Shown: positions 33,269 to 46,900 of the stretch, one piece after another | Layout of the letters: each line of letters starts with the position of its first letter | Numbering within the stretch: position 1 is the stretch's first letter | Assembly (NCBI RefSeq): GCF_021018895.1 | Contig: NC_079384.1 | Location: forward strand, 16,073,140-16,137,139 | Direction of reading: 5' to 3' | Length of the DNA stretch: 64,000 nucleotides | Source: Seriola aureovittata | Lineage: Eukaryota > Chordata > Actinopteri > Carangiformes > Carangidae | Made by a program: the position numbers and the translations under genes | The notes under the pieces: model-generated | The model's database searches: none | Told to the model about the DNA's origin: nothing | Seen by the model: only the letters and a program-made list of their open reading frames with translations

Positions 33269-34741
33269 TTAAGTGAGGTCAGATTACACATTATGTTAAA
33301 AGCAAGGTTGATGAGGTTCTATAAGTTTTCATGCACCTGCCTAATGCTTTCTCTTCATTGACTCCAGTCTCACATTACACAATCCATTATTTAGACTGAG
33401 TGACTTTTAGTAAATGCAAGATGTGTTTCAAAACATCTCCACATGAATATTTCATAGGTAAAATCAATCTCCCTGCCTGGCCTGCACTGGTGTAGGGTTG
33501 CATGAAGGATCTGCAGCTTTCAGGAGTGAGAAAGTCTGTACTGTACTGTGCTGTAGACTGCTGCAGGATGTATTGATGGTCAAAGTATCGTATTTCATCA
33601 CTGCAATGCAAAATAAATTTCAGATTTATGGCATTAAGGGAACAGTTCAGTGTGGGAGCATGAAAGTGTCTGTGTGTTTTATATCAGGGCCTCTGATGAT
33701 TTTCACCCTTGGCATCCGTACTGAGTAAATTTTGCCCCACATTCAGTCACTCTTATTAGAAAATTAGAGATATTTGCATTTAAGGAATCACATTAAGACA
33801 CTACAAGACTGTTGTTGCACTAGAAACTAGCACATAACATGAGGCATTGAACATCAACTAAAGATGACTCTAATACACACATAATGTGATTAATTTTCAA
33901 TTTATCAAATACTGTTTAATATTGTTCCACCGAATTCCAGAGTTCAAAGAGAGTGGGGCCTCTCTGTCTGCCTCTGAGATCTCTGCTGGCTCTATCTCTG
34001 ACAGACCTGGCACCAGACTCACTTTACACATGGTATGTGGACCCATGAGCTCCTCGGATAGCCGAAACTGTCAAATATTGTTGTAAGCTGTGGGAACAAT
34101 TCCTCGGGTGTTTGACGAACTGCACATCACTGTAGACGAGATGGCAGGAGGGAGACAGCTCTCGAACAAATGCGATGATCTCCAGGTTTTTGTTCCAAAC
34201 TTCTCTCATATCTTCCTCTAATGCTTAATGTTTTCGTGTGAATGTTTTACTACCTCTTGCTCTCCTTAATGACTCCAGGCTGTGTGCTGGATGGGTCTGG
34301 GTGTCCTCTTGACTGTGTGGGTGTGGGACATGGCTGCTGAGGCCTCTGAATGGGGCTCTTTGTCTTTTAAGGCTAAGTGCTTCGCTCAGACGATGGCGGC
34401 TCTAACGCCTGCCAGCTCCTAAAGAAGAGGGAAGAACACACAAAAATTGGAACAAATGAGTTAGACACAAATGCACATGCATGCATGCACAGTTGCACAG
34501 AGCTTTACACTCTGTAGCTGCCAGTCATACTTAACAGCATTTCTGAGCTTCATCCAAGAAAGCTTTCAAAGATAACAGCTCAAGTTTTCTCTTCCTTTTC
34601 AGAGTAAACAGCTGGTGAATATATATAGAAATCTCTGTGCAGGTCAGAGTACAGAACTGGACATCTGATTGTTCTTTTTTGTTTTGAATGGCTTGTACTG
34701 ATTAGAGCTTTGCATGCCTATTCAAATAGTTGCCATCTGGA

Positions 34742-34761
34742 GGGGGGGGGGGGGGGGGGGG
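34742..34761 (+). repeat. Poly-G run of 20
   Basis: Twenty consecutive G, a potential quadruplex and a frequent sequencing-error site. Confidence 0.95.
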
Positions 34762-35444
34762 TGAAACAACTTGAGTTATGCAGCTCTTAATCATGAAGGA
34801 AACAAATTGTGCAGAGACCAAAAGAATTCCTCTTCATCAAAACACTATAGGATATGAGAGGATGCAAATCAAATATTGCTAAGAAAAGATATTTCAGCTG
34901 CAGATAAACCCTGTTCTCATGAAGTATTTTATGTACAATCCAGTGAAAACATCATGGTCAGATGTCATAATGAAGAGTATTAGATATGGCTCTACTCCAT
35001 AAACCGATTCAACAAACAAGAAAAAGAAATCCAGGCATTATAACAATCTGTGAAAATTGAACTTGAGGTTCCAGCTGCTCCCAGTGCTGCTGATGATGGG
35101 ACACAACTGATTCATGACATGCATGCATAGCTCTCCGCCCCATTAGCTGCCCTTCATTAAACCAACTATTTGACCAAGTCTGGAGGTAATTTCAAGACCT
35201 TCAATCAGAGTAAATCAGCCGGGAGGCTTTGGCTGCGCAAAGACTCTTCACTCAACGTCCAAGATGGGATCCTATTCCAAAGATATTCAGCTGACCTTGG
35301 TCATGATAGTGTGTTGTATCGATTAGAGCGAGGTCAGTCGGAGGAAATAAGCCGCAATGAGGCTACAGTAGAAAAAGCATCTTCATTCTTGCAGAAATAC
35401 ACTTATTCACTTTGTTGCTGAGAGTTAGATGAGTAGATTAAGAT

Positions 35445-35792
35445 TAGGGCTGCATGATATACAAAAAATCATATTATGATTATTTTGGCAGATATTGAGA
35501 TGGTTCAGTTAGAATGGTCACTTTTGCATTTTATGTTCACTGAAAAAGATATAAAAATGATGATGTGATTATTGTTGGGTCTTGCTCCAAAAAACATGTT
35601 CCATTACATCTGGAGAATATAATTTGTAGGTCAGGGCGTCTGTGTAGCACCACAATGCTTTTGGTGTTAACAATGCACAACAATGTTGTGACACATTTTA
35701 CTTTATCAAAAAAATCGCAGCTCCTGCGATTTAGATATTACACTTGGCCATATTGTGATTTCGATTTATATTTCGATTAATTGTGCAGCCCA
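35445..35792. mobile_element. MITE with TAGGGCTGCA ends, copy A
   Basis: Starts TAGGGCTGCATGATA and ends ATTGTGCAGCCCA. The interior (TGTAGCACCACAA, GCACAACAATGTTG, TTTATCAAA, CGCAGCT) matches copy B at 54132-54437 in reverse orientation. The end sequence is characteristic of an abundant teleost MITE that I would place with hAT. No clean target duplication is left. Confidence 0.75.
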
Positions 35793-35826
35793 AATTGAGA
35801 TACAGCTTTCAAGTTTGAATGCCAAA

Positions 35827-36182
35827 TATGAAGCTACAGCTCTTATGGCTTAGCTTAGCATAAAGACTGAAAACAGCTAGCCTAAAAGCTAGCCTAAATG
35901 ACAAGTCGGGGTTATAACCAAAGGTGTAGTGCTGCAGGAACGTGGATTAGATATATATGAAGATACATGCAAAGTATGGTATAATAATTCTAAACTATTA
36001 ATTAAGTCAGTTGAAGATTTGATCGTATGGTTAGTTATAGCAAACCTGTACAAAATTAGACACTAAAAACTCATAGATGTGCTTTGGTACTTAAACAAAT
36101 AGCAATACACCCCTGGTTTTAACCCCCAGCATAGTGTTTATGTTAAGCTAAGCTAACCAGCTGCAGGCTCTAGCTTCATATC
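35827..36182. repeat. Interspersed repeat with inverted ends (GCTTAGCTTAGC type)
   Basis: The left arm, ATATGAAGCTACAGC with GGCTTAGCTTAGCATA, pairs with the right arm, TATGTTAAGCTAAGCTAACC with GGCTCTAGCTTCATAT. This gives an imperfect inverted repeat of about 43 bp enclosing 270 bp. The GCTAAGCTAAC motif is one I know from widespread teleost repeats. Class uncertain. Confidence 0.6.
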
Positions 36183-37063
36183 TGGACAGGTGTAAGAGTG
36201 GTTATGGTCTTCTCAACTAACTTTGCATGAAACTGAAAAAAAGATACTTCCCAAAACTTCAAACTAGGAAGTGTGTGCTTTGTAACTTAGATGCACAGAA
36301 TGCTTTTTATTGCACAGTACAATACAGTACAGTGGAGAGAGGCAGAAATAAATATTCAAATGACATACACACTTACATCCTCTTCTTTATTCAATAGTGA
36401 ACAGTGTGTTCCGCTGATTCTATTCTTGGGCCAAGTACATTCATAAATCATTCTTGACATGGTCAAATGCAAGTAAAGTAAGTGGATTTATATTTGTCAG
36501 CTGCTGTTTCCAAAATCAAGAATGAACTGTCAAGCTCAACTTTCAAGCACATGGATAAGAGAAGGTTTAAATGCACTTTGAGACTAATCTAAACATTCTA
36601 GCTCTCGTTTTTTTTCTCCTGCTTGATAAATCCCAATTTTAACAGCTTAAAGACACAGTGAGAATATTATTTGACCCAGACTGACATTAAAATAGAAAGT
36701 GTGACAGAACATGCTGGGAGAACACTGAGTGCATGTAGGGACACACTGAGTATGTAGAGCAAGTTCAACAGCACACACTGTGTCTGTCACATTACAGTTC
36801 CTCTTTTTGAAGTGAGCACAGTAACTTTTCTTATCCTTCAAAAAAACTGGGAAAGTAGGACCAAGTATTTCTACACAGTCCTTGCAGTGGATACAAGGAG
36901 TCTGCTAACAACCAGTCAGAAATGTTGAAGTTATTTCTCTGTACATCTGCAGCCTGAGCATGCCGAGGAGTCATGACGCTCGCAGACAGACCAAGGGCGG
37001 TTTCAGTGTAGAAGCTGATTCAAGATGCCCCCGCATCCCCTCAGTGTCAGGACATGAGGGAGC

Positions 37064-37094
37064 TGGGGTGGGGGGGTGGGGGTGGGGGTGGGGG
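37064..37094 (+). repeat. GGGGTGGGGG-rich tract
   Basis: Six G-runs of four to seven separated by single T, a good G-quadruplex candidate on the + strand. Confidence 0.9.
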
Positions 37095-37446
37095 TTTACT
37101 CTGCCTCACTTGCTCACGTGCACTTTGCACGTTTGACACACATTACCCAACAGTATGCCCTCCGCTGCTGTATATTAATAGCCATGTGCACATCCTCCCT
37201 TCTGTGCTCCCAGACAAGGAGAAGGCTCATGTTTCAGCTCATTATGTGAAACTTAAAGTCTGAGGTTAGTCTGTATTTTTCTTACAGCCAACAAATCCCA
37301 CGAAAAGACTAAAACCAACAGTGAACTGTGTATCTGAAGCCTTCCTCTGGGTCAGATAGCTCCATACTTGTCCAAAAACACATCAGTGAACTACGCTTTC
37401 ATTACAATGAACATGGGCACTGTAGAATATGATTCAAGCCTGCACA

Positions 37447-37930
37447 CCACCCTGCTGCCACTAGCGCATCAAATGTGTATTAATCTGCAGCTGAAAATAG
37501 TCCCAAACAAATGTTCTAAAGCTCTTTTAAAAAAAAAACACTGTATGCAATTAGTCCAGCACCAAATGGTTGACAATAATAATTCATTAATAACCTTTTC
37601 ACACCAAAATTAGCTGATATAAGTTTTTTAAACATGATAAACCCGCGGATCAGAGCCGGAGCCTGCGGCCGCTGTAGAGTCATTTGACCTGCGAGTGAAT
37701 GCTAATTGTACCTTTTTCCATTGCAGACAAAAGCCCAATGTTAACGGGTCTTAGCAGGTTTTTTGACCAGTGGAAAAGGGGCTCAAGTTAGCTTGTGAGC
37801 ATAATGGAGCATTTAGCAGCTGAAGAAGCAGATATTTCCCTCACAAGTTGGTGGGGACCAAAAACGGAGCTAAAAGGAGAGTGAATATTGGATTTCGATT
37901 CATCAGCTGAGTGAACCACTTAGAGAAAAA
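37447..37930. repeat. Interspersed repeat, longest copy
   Basis: The left portion resembles 8990-9120. The right portion (37795-37930, with GAGCATTTAGCAGCTGAAGAAG and GAGCTAAAAGGAGAGTGAATATT) resembles 55295-55425 and, in part, 60585-60640. It is a dispersed family with at least four partial copies in the window. I see no inverted ends or coding capacity. Confidence 0.55.
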
Positions 37931-40900
37931 ACCTGCAGTGCTTTACCTCTCTGCAGGTGGCAGGTAGCAAGGTTCACCTTCAAACATCTAAAGGTTGCTT
38001 CACTCATTGTGAGCTGTAGTCCATCTCAAACCAGTTCCAGCATCACCTCCCGATTCTCCTTGGTCACGCTCGCCAAGGATGCCATGTGCTCATGTCTCAA
38101 ATGCTGAACTGTCATATGGCATTAGCGACGGGCCTTTAGTTGACCATCCACCCGCCGATGACAGAGCTGTACTGTAAACACCTGCCGTCTCTGTGTGCTC
38201 GACTGACTATGTTCTGCCTTTTGAACATGACAGGGAAAGCTTTTTGAGAGACACCAGCGTGCCCGGGGCTTATGTAACACTGAGATCTGGCCAAAGAGAA
38301 TGCTGAGGGGCTTAATCTGCCCTGGCACCACGGGTGTGGAGGCTGTTCAAGAGCCCTGAAGGGACTGGAGAGGGTGTACCACCTTACTTAGCAGTTCTGG
38401 CTTTTCTGCATGCTGGAAAATGTATAAAGGTCAAATGAGAGGTCAGGTGGGGTGACAATGAGAGAATAATTACAGTGGTTAAAGATGAGTGTTGGTTTGT
38501 GGTCAAGAAAGTGGATTCCGAGGTGGAGGGAAGAGATGACGAAACTGTTTAAATGGGGCTTTGAGAGGCGACCATCTCTGTTTTTAATGAGTGGAGGGCC
38601 TCATTCCTCTGGAGCAAGTGGTCAGAATTAGCGTCCTACACTGGGGATAAGTGAGGCTCCTGGCGGGGCTCCAGCACCTCACCCCAGACTTTCATTTAAT
38701 TCACTCTGAGAGCGAGAAAGATGGAAAAGAAAGGGAGATGGAGACAGCTTTGCCCACGCAGCCAACCAGACATACTCCACACAGCCAGGCCAAAGAAAAT
38801 GCCCATTCATTCTCAAATTAGGCGTTTGCATGGCCACCTTCAAAGGAGGCCCCTCGCTGCCTAATCTTCTCTGACTGTGTGCACACACCGAGCGTCTGCT
38901 TCCAGAGCCAGTGGTCGCCCAGTGCAGCAGTTAATTGAAGCATCATCAGCATGAGCATGGTCAGTTAAGCTGATTACCTCAGAGTGCAATATCCTCCGTC
39001 GAGATATGTCGTTTATGAATCCTGAATTTGATCATTTCAAGACCAGTTATTTTCTGTCAGCTGTGATACTGTGCTCTCATACTCTGCATGAAATGATGAC
39101 ATATTTTAATCAACCCCCTTAATTACAAAAGGGACAACATTTGATAATGGGAATTAAAGTGAGTGCACTACTCAATAAATGGCAAAACAATTCCCTTGGC
39201 ACGTACTTGATACTGAGATTAGATGGCTGAGGGAGTCTTTGGCGCCTCGCAGCCCCGGCCAAAAACGACAATAGAAGCTGAATTCCTGCAGAAAATACTT
39301 CGCTCACGCAACAACATCTGCCTCTTGGAGATTAGTGGAGGGACACATGCAGACCGTGGCTGATTGCTTTGTTATTACAACACATATGGAAATATGATTC
39401 ATAATCGTCTTGTCCTTGATTAGGAGTAATAACACTGACTCTGCAGCTTCCGTGGAAATACAGTTTCGACAGCAGCTGCTGTCACCAGACATTTATCAGA
39501 CTATTCCTGTTTCCTGCATCCTGTCCTCCATGCTGTGCTGACCGGCCTTTTACATAACAATCGAATCATTTTAAAGATAGCAATTTTATCTTTTATGCCA
39601 AATTTCAAAGCTTCAGATTGTTTGCTTGCTTTGGATTTATCCGAATAATTCTTTAGACAACGCTTGCATGGTCATTTTAGATAGATTATCCAGGTGTTTT
39701 CAACGTATGCTCAGATAGAACAGATGCTTCTTTCAAACCAGTGAACAGGAGCAGCATCAGGTGACGATGGAGAACAACACTTTACAGCAGGGATGTTATG
39801 TATTTTTGATCTGATCGTGCTTTTCCTCTTCCTTGTCAGTTCTGTTTTTGGTAATGCTTTGTCCGTCATAAATTGTGTTTTTGATATGCACAGGCACAAA
39901 TTTACCAGGAAAGACCGTACCCAGAATTCTATGTGAGACATGTTTCTGATCACTTTGACAGAGTGATACAGTAAGGAGAAACCCGACTATTCACAATCAG
40001 CAGCAACCCCCCAAACAGTGCTTGTGACCCCATGACACAGATCACAACTTCCACGTGATTAATCACCTCTCTCTACACTCTTACATCCTCCACATTATGG
40101 TGTATTAATCTTTGCTCTTTGCCTTAAATCATATTAAATTTGTTTCTTTTGTGGAGACAATTATAGCTTTAGAAGTTTGACCTTTGTTGCTGCCTCGTCA
40201 TTTTAGCTGCTAACCCAGTTTAGCAGCTTAGCTTCCAGTCATCCACTGCTTTTTTTTTTACATCATTGACATAAAGACTGTCTTCCCAAGAGGAAGATCA
40301 GCATAATTTGTTTCACTCATTACCTCAAACTGACCACGATCATTCCCGAACCAAGTAGTTTTTGTACCTAAACCTGCAGTCAAACCTTAACCGTGACGTT
40401 TTGATGTCATAAAGCATTTTTTTTTCTGCAGTGAGTGAGTTCGGTGAGTGCATGCATGTTAATATAATAGAGAGAAATAATAAACAAAACCCATGATACT
40501 AAGACCCAAGTTGTAATTAACCAGAATTATCCTCTGAACACACGTTGCTGTTAGTTGTATCAGACTGATGCATACAAATGTAATTTTTCTTCAGCTTGCG
40601 ATGCTCATCTGCTCATGTTAACAACCTTTTCCACTTACTGCTGAGTCACAGGGCTTGGAGGCAGGTCAGTGAGCACAGAGCGCATTACACATGTTTTTTT
40701 TTGTTCCTCCCCTGAGCTCCCAACACTGTGACAGCTGCAGGTAAAACAGGCAGTGTGTCTGGATGTCAGCAGGTCACCCCCCTTAGCATTTGTGCAATTT
40801 TGCTTTTGTTAAACTCTTCTCCTTTCTCAGCATTGCTTTCAGTTAGATACTATTGAACTTACTACTGAGGAATTTGGGTGCGAGTGCTTACTTGTTTCTT

Positions 40901-41477
40901 TGCAGATATCACATTTTATTGCTCCTTTTATCTTGCTGGCACTTAGATTTTTAAAAATCTTTTGTATGGTTTTTCTAACTGCAAATACATGAACTAAAAA
41001 TGGCTCAATAACTCAAGGGAACAAACATGTGAGATCCATGCTTAAAGACAGGCATGCAGTGTGTGCTCTGAAAATACTTTTCATGTAAATCAAATGCAAA
41101 GTGTTCAAAAAGGAATATTAAGCATGTACATTAATAACATTATAGTGCACCTGGGAAAACTTTAGAAATGTATTTTCCTGGCATTCCTGTATCATGATGG
41201 AAACAAACTGCAGCTTCAGATTCAGGAAATGGACTCTCAAATAGCAGAGAACTAGAGGCCATTTCTGAGTGAAATGAGTTGCAGCGTCTCTGACCAATTA
41301 CTTTTCACCAATTATCTCCGTCCGGCATGTTTTCTGTATAAAATGAGCTCACAGTGGATGCAGAGGGGAGGTCATTATCTGCCAACACAACATAATTGCA
41401 GATGGGCTGGCTGCTGTGGGCAATGATAGGCATCTTGGGCATGCACACCCAGGCCCAGCCAGGATCAGAGAGCAGTG

Positions 41478-41492
41478 GGAACACAATGTTCC
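41478..41492. promoter_or_regulatory. Palindromic steroid-receptor-like site
   Basis: GGAACACAATGTTCC is an exact 15-bp inverted repeat of GGAACA with a 3-base spacer, the half-site and spacing of glucocorticoid/androgen receptor elements. It sits in a non-repetitive intergenic stretch. A single match of this length can occur by chance. Confidence 0.35.
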
Positions 41493-42579
41493 ACAGTGGA
41501 GTGGCGAAGAGCAAACTCAGAGGTTTGATTTGGGAAGTTGTTATCAGCAGACACGCCGCATTCAACCCACACACAATTATCAATTACTGTAACAACTCTT
41601 CTCAAATTCTCTAGTGGCCAGATAAGTGCGGGACAATTTTCCTCCATTCGCATCAGGCCTGATTGCTGGAGCCCCACCAGCTTCACAAAGCCGCCCAGTT
41701 CAGTAAATCAAATTTCCTTGTAAACGGAACTCAGCTCTTTGAAAATTAAGGAAAACTTGGGAAATGTACTACATGCACACAAAGTAAATAAGCCAGCCCA
41801 TGCAAACATGCAGCAGTGTGCGTGTGTATGTGTGTGTGTGTTTGTGTTTGATGGAAATTGCAAAGTGTTTAGCTGCTTCTTGCAGGGAATATAAATAGTG
41901 CACGTGTCAAAAGTAAATCAAAGGCTGTATCCTCAGGAGATCATGAGTGTCTCCACCAAATCTTAGCCGGCCAATGTGGTAGACCAACACTGACACTATG
42001 TAGCATAGACTATTGTTTGCGTAATGCATATAACACTATGTGAGATGGAACCAGAGAGTCACTCAGAGTTCATCAAAATGTGGACAGAGAATTTTAATCA
42101 TATGCTTCTTAATCTCATGTTCTTGCCCATGTTAAAAAAAACATGGTGACAATCACCACCACATACAGTATATACATGTATTAAAAAAAACGTGTCTAAA
42201 AAAAATGTATCTCACCATGGGATTATATCCAGTAAAAATAGCCTTGTTTTACTCGTCTGCGAGGGTTAAGGTTAGTCAGGTATGACCTTGTTCTACATAT
42301 TAAGAATAAAGAGCAGAGAAACCAGTTGTGCTGGAACAAGCTTGGAAAGGTGCTATAATACTTTATGGTGTTTTTAATGACTATGGTATCTCTGTGCTAT
42401 TTTTCGTCTGAAAATATGACTGTAAAATATGTAGTGAAGAGTTTGCATGTTTGTATGAGTCTGTTAATACTGAACATTTAGGCTACTTATTATATAGCCT
42501 ACTTTATTAAAGACCCAGTCGTGTCCTGGCTCTAGGGCGAGCAAAAGTGTGCTACTACTGATATTAGTAGGGCAAAGTA

Positions 42580-42591
42580 GTGTGTGTGTGT

Positions 42592-42656
<65 letters not shown>
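42580..42656. repeat. (GT)n microsatellite
   Basis: About 38 GT units with one TATG interruption. Confidence 0.97.
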
Positions 42657-42657
<1 letters not shown>

Positions 42658-42890
42658 ATGTGCTTGGAGCACCTCACAGACAATAATGGAAGCTTGCAAG
42701 TTGGCATTCAAAATAAAAGCATACAATTTTGCATGAAGTCATTGCTGTGTGCATATGGTAAAGCTGTAATAAATTACATTTTTGGAGGATGTAGTTTGAG
42801 GTGCTGCTGAACTGTATTGCTGAGAGCTGTTTCTGTTATCTAGCCTATCCTCAATAATATTACAAGGGTGGACAAATAATACCTCCCAAC

Positions 42891-43254
42891 TAGAGCCCAA
42901 CCGATTTATTGGTCGGACGATTTTGCGCTGATATGAATACTTTTATTAAGAAGCAATAATGCAGTGGAAATGTTCAGGTCAAGTCAAGTTATATAGGCAG
43001 CATTTTATATATATTTGATTCCCAGTGAAGTTTACCATTTCAGTGTACTGATGTCATTTTGGACAATAAAGGTTTTTGTTAAACTGTAAAATATTCTGCT
43101 TTCATTATATATCTTTTTCTCAACTGTTTATTTAAATATGTATATATATATATATGTATGTATATATCGGCCGATATATTGATATTGGAATGTTTTTACT
43201 CTTTTATATCAGTATCTGCATCAGCCTCAAAAATCCAATATTGGTCGGGTTCTA
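42891..43254. mobile_element. hAT-type MITE with TAGAGCCCAACCGAT ends
   Basis: The left end TAGAGCCCAACCGAT pairs with the right end ATTGGTCGGGTTCTA. The flanking 8-mers CTCCCAAC (42883-42890) and CTCTCAAC (43255-43262) match at 7 of 8 positions. The interior contains TATATATCGGCCGATATATTGATATTGG, typical of a teleost family with CCGATA ends. 364 bp, non-coding. Confidence 0.85.
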
Positions 43255-43644
43255 CTCTCAACACAGCAAAATGCATTTCAGTTACATAACAAATTTTCCA
43301 AAATGGTCAAAAAGTTGAATAAACACCTCTTTAACACCATTTAAACCAAAACTAAACATTATAACCCTCAGGAAAGTAATAATCTTTGCTTGTCTCTACA
43401 GTCATGATATAAAAAAATAAAGATATACACATCACAATTCTGTGATAAAAGTAAAAGAATTCTGAGATATAAAAATCTAAATTATAAGATGAAAAGTCTA
43501 AAATTTGACTTACTATTTCAAAATTACAATACATTAAGTCAAAATCATGAGAAAAAAAGTCAAAATTTTGACTTACCATGAACATTTTTTACCAAGACTA
43601 ATTTGTGTTCATTTTCTGAAGTAGTTTAACTTATTTTGAAAGCC

Positions 43645-43938
43645 CTAACCGGATGTATCCGTTAATTTCCTTGCTAGCTTACCTCAGGTTTCTAAAACAC
43701 GAGCAGCGCCTGTCCAGCCCTCTGCACAGCAACAAACGCGTTTTCAGCGGCAGGAGGGAAAACAGGAGAGGGAAAGAAATAACTTTAACATGTAGTTTTG
43801 TCAACACAGACCTCGGTAAAGTTACGAGTTTGTGGATAAGACGGTTTTAAAAAGGAAAAACGTCCCGTCGCATCCAGATTTTCTCAGCAGACTTTACAGA
43901 ACAGAGCAGCTATCCCGACGGTCCGCTCCACGTACATG
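43645..43938 (+). promoter_or_regulatory. Candidate promoter and untranslated first exon
   Basis: A short block denser in CpG than its surroundings (CCCGTCGC, CCCGACGGTCCGC, AGCGGC, ACGCG) ends in a good donor, ATG|GTAGGT, at 43939. No long frame is open. Orientation and distance fit a 5' UTR exon of the + strand gene expected next by synteny (LZTS2), but no downstream coding exon is in view to prove it. Confidence 0.35.
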
Positions 43939-46900
43939 GTAGGTTTTTAATGGATTTAACTTAATATTATAATGTATTGAGTGTGTAAATGTTTCTCATA
44001 GACATTGTTGCTGTAGAAGTAAATGCACAGCCCTGTTGTTGCCTTTGTAACTTTATGGATATTTGAAAGTAACGTCTAATAATCAAGTTGTGCCTCTACA
44101 CAGGTGTGTGAAGGTTGAATTAATTTCTCGTGTTGCCTTCAGGTGAAAACACACACAGTCTGTAATTCCTGGAGGAAATTAAGTGTTGATTTTCTTCCTC
44201 CCAGACAAATCATCTAACAATGTAAAATGCCGCCTGGAGGCCCCTGAAGTCTCTGTGGCCCTCTCTTAAAAAACTCCAGCCCCCAATTTTATCAACGTGT
44301 GCATCAGTCATGACAGGTTGAGTGGGTTTAGACATAACAAAGTGCCTCCTACAGTAAATCCAGACTCATTTCCTGCTCAAACTTGAGCTCGAGTCCAGAT
44401 CATAAATCAACAATTTCCTTATCAGGGACTCTCAGCATGTCCCTCCATCTTCTCAAAACGAATCCTACTGCTTTTATCTTATCTCAGATAGAGGCTTGGC
44501 TAATGAATGCTTATGTGGTTGTTATAGGAATGTGTGTTAGACTCAGGCACTGCTCTCCATTAGCTTTATAAGAAGTTACAGTTCTTTTTATTGTCCCTTT
44601 GTCATCTGATTTAAACCTCTTTTGGGTGTGAGAGCTCACAAATATCATATGTGGCAGCGAAACTGAGTACATTGTCTCATTGTCTTTGGGGACAGTGGCA
44701 GATTTTAGATCCAAGTGACAACACAATACAACCCATGGTCTATTTTCTAGCTTGTATTGTAAGAGAGAGTGGTTAACGTTTACAAGTATTGCTTGACCTG
44801 CCCTGGGGTGCAGCAATAACATATGTGAATTCTTAAAATGAATGGCATTCCCCCTCGGACGCTGTCTGCAGCCACTGGCTCGACATAAAGGCTTTGTTCA
44901 CAGTTTTATTGCTTTGCCAGGTGCACTGTGGGATCAGAACTGCACAGTTTGTGTATTACTACAAGAAACAAGAATATAATTCAGAGTATTGCACACTGGA
45001 TGTCTATCAAGAGGGAGTTTTGGCGCATATGTGCAGAGCAGCTCACAGCAGTGGTGTGTTTATACCAAAAGAGTACTCATTTAAGTAATGAGATTGAAAA
45101 TAAGAACCTTGTCTATTTTTTCCATGCAACTGCTTCATGTGTAAACAAAGGGAAAATACTTGGAACAAGTTGAAAACATGACAAAAAAGAACAAACAGAC
45201 AGAGAGTTACTCTCTGAACTCTGGCCTTCAGCCCCCCACTCTGCAAGATGCTTTATTCAAATTTCTTCAGCCTAAACAAACACACAGAGGTCAAGTGCTT
45301 ACTTCAGCTGCTCGGAGAGGGGTGGACTGTAGAGCCTTGACATTGGGAGGCCACAGTTTATTTGCATTGATAATTTATTAAACATTTTCAGAGGGCTTTG
45401 TCAGCATAACGGTGTGTTAGCATCTGAGTTCTAGATGTGCCTCCCCCATGTTTTGTCTTTTAGATGACAAGAATATTATGACTGCATGATTAATGTTGGG
45501 GTTTGATTGCATTTCATCTAATCTGAATGTAGTATTGACTCTCCTTATACTTTTGGATCCCTTGTTAATCTGTTGATGTAGTTTGTTTGAGGAGACAATA
45601 GTTTCTTAGTTATATTTATTTATTTTATTCATTATTTAATATAACTATATATTTGATATTTATTTTATGTTGCATTGTGTAGCTAAATACAGTTTTCAAC
45701 AAGTCTTCAGTAGGGCTGGATATAGTTTGAAACTTTAGATAAGGGTGTCAGTACGATACCTAATTGTTGGTGCTGAGACCAAAGTTATCCTTTTTTTTTT
45801 TTTTTTTCTAAATAGTTAAACATGTTTCACCCTTTTTGCATTTGATTAAATATGTCAAGCTGCTCAGTATGCTACTCTTCATTATTCTTTGTTCTTTACT
45901 TGGATCCCCATTAGCTGTCAGCTATTTCTCCTGGGGTCTAACAATGCATTGGTGGTGAATAAATAACGTAAAACATAGTCTAAAGAAAGTCTAACCAACT
46001 AAAATATAGTTTAATCTGAAATGTTTTCAGAGTTAGGTCAGGAAGTATCTAATCACAGAATAATAAACAAGAAACTTTAGATTCTGAGCACTCTATCATT
46101 TCTAAAGTAACAAAAGTATTTAAGATCTACAATTCAAAGAATGGCTTTCATTAGTTTTAGCTAGGTGTACCTAATAAACTGGTAACTGAGTGCCTTCTCT
46201 TTTGTCTTTCCTCACACAACCTGTCTCAGTCTCTGCTTTGTTTCTTGAGTCTGTTAATGTCTGAGTCAGCAGATGTGGGATGATGTACCTTTGGACCACC
46301 TTCTGTAAAACAGGGCTTCTATTTCATTGCTGTATGTACATGCTGCTCTGGCTATTATCATAAAACAATTCCCTGAGGTAGCAGCATCTCACCTTCTCAT
46401 GTTATAATTATGTTGTGTTGTTGAAGTAAAACTTATATAAGAGCAGGTCTATGAGCTATTGAGAGTCTTGAGGTAAAATATGTGCTGGCAGTTAATATAA
46501 CAGTGAGCAGTGGGAGGGAAAGCACTGTTACGATAGAAAAATATACATGAGTGTGTGCATACAGTCAAGTTATTTATCTTTCTGGAGCAGCACACCTTGT
46601 TGTTTTCTAGGTGGACTGGATAAATGGTGTGTTTTCTGTAAGTGATATCGCTCTGTCCTGCTGCTGTGAATTTTGCCGTTGAGCTGTTTAAACTGAAGGT
46701 CAAGTCACTCTGTTCTGTGCAAACCGTCTCCTTGAAGGACAAATAACAAGAGAGAAACTTAAGAAGACAAGACAACAATGGGAACACAGTGGGAGGTGTT
46801 TAGCTGTCAGGCAACATGAAGACTGTTGTGTTTAGTTTTCCTGAGGGCCCATCATGTCAAATGAAATGCTGATTTAGTGTTTTGTGTCTTTTCTTTGTTT

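Larger units (their letters stand above)
33273..42890. other. Gene-free region downstream of TWNK
   Basis: No coding exon with a recognisable product. It contains MITE copies, a palindromic repeat, G-rich tracts (34742-34761 and 37064-37094) and an interspersed repeat (37447-37930). The stretches 38500-39520 and 41280-41720 are less repetitive and of mixed base composition with homeobox-type ATTA motifs. They are the best places here for conserved non-coding elements, which needs alignment to other fish to confirm. Confidence 0.5.
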
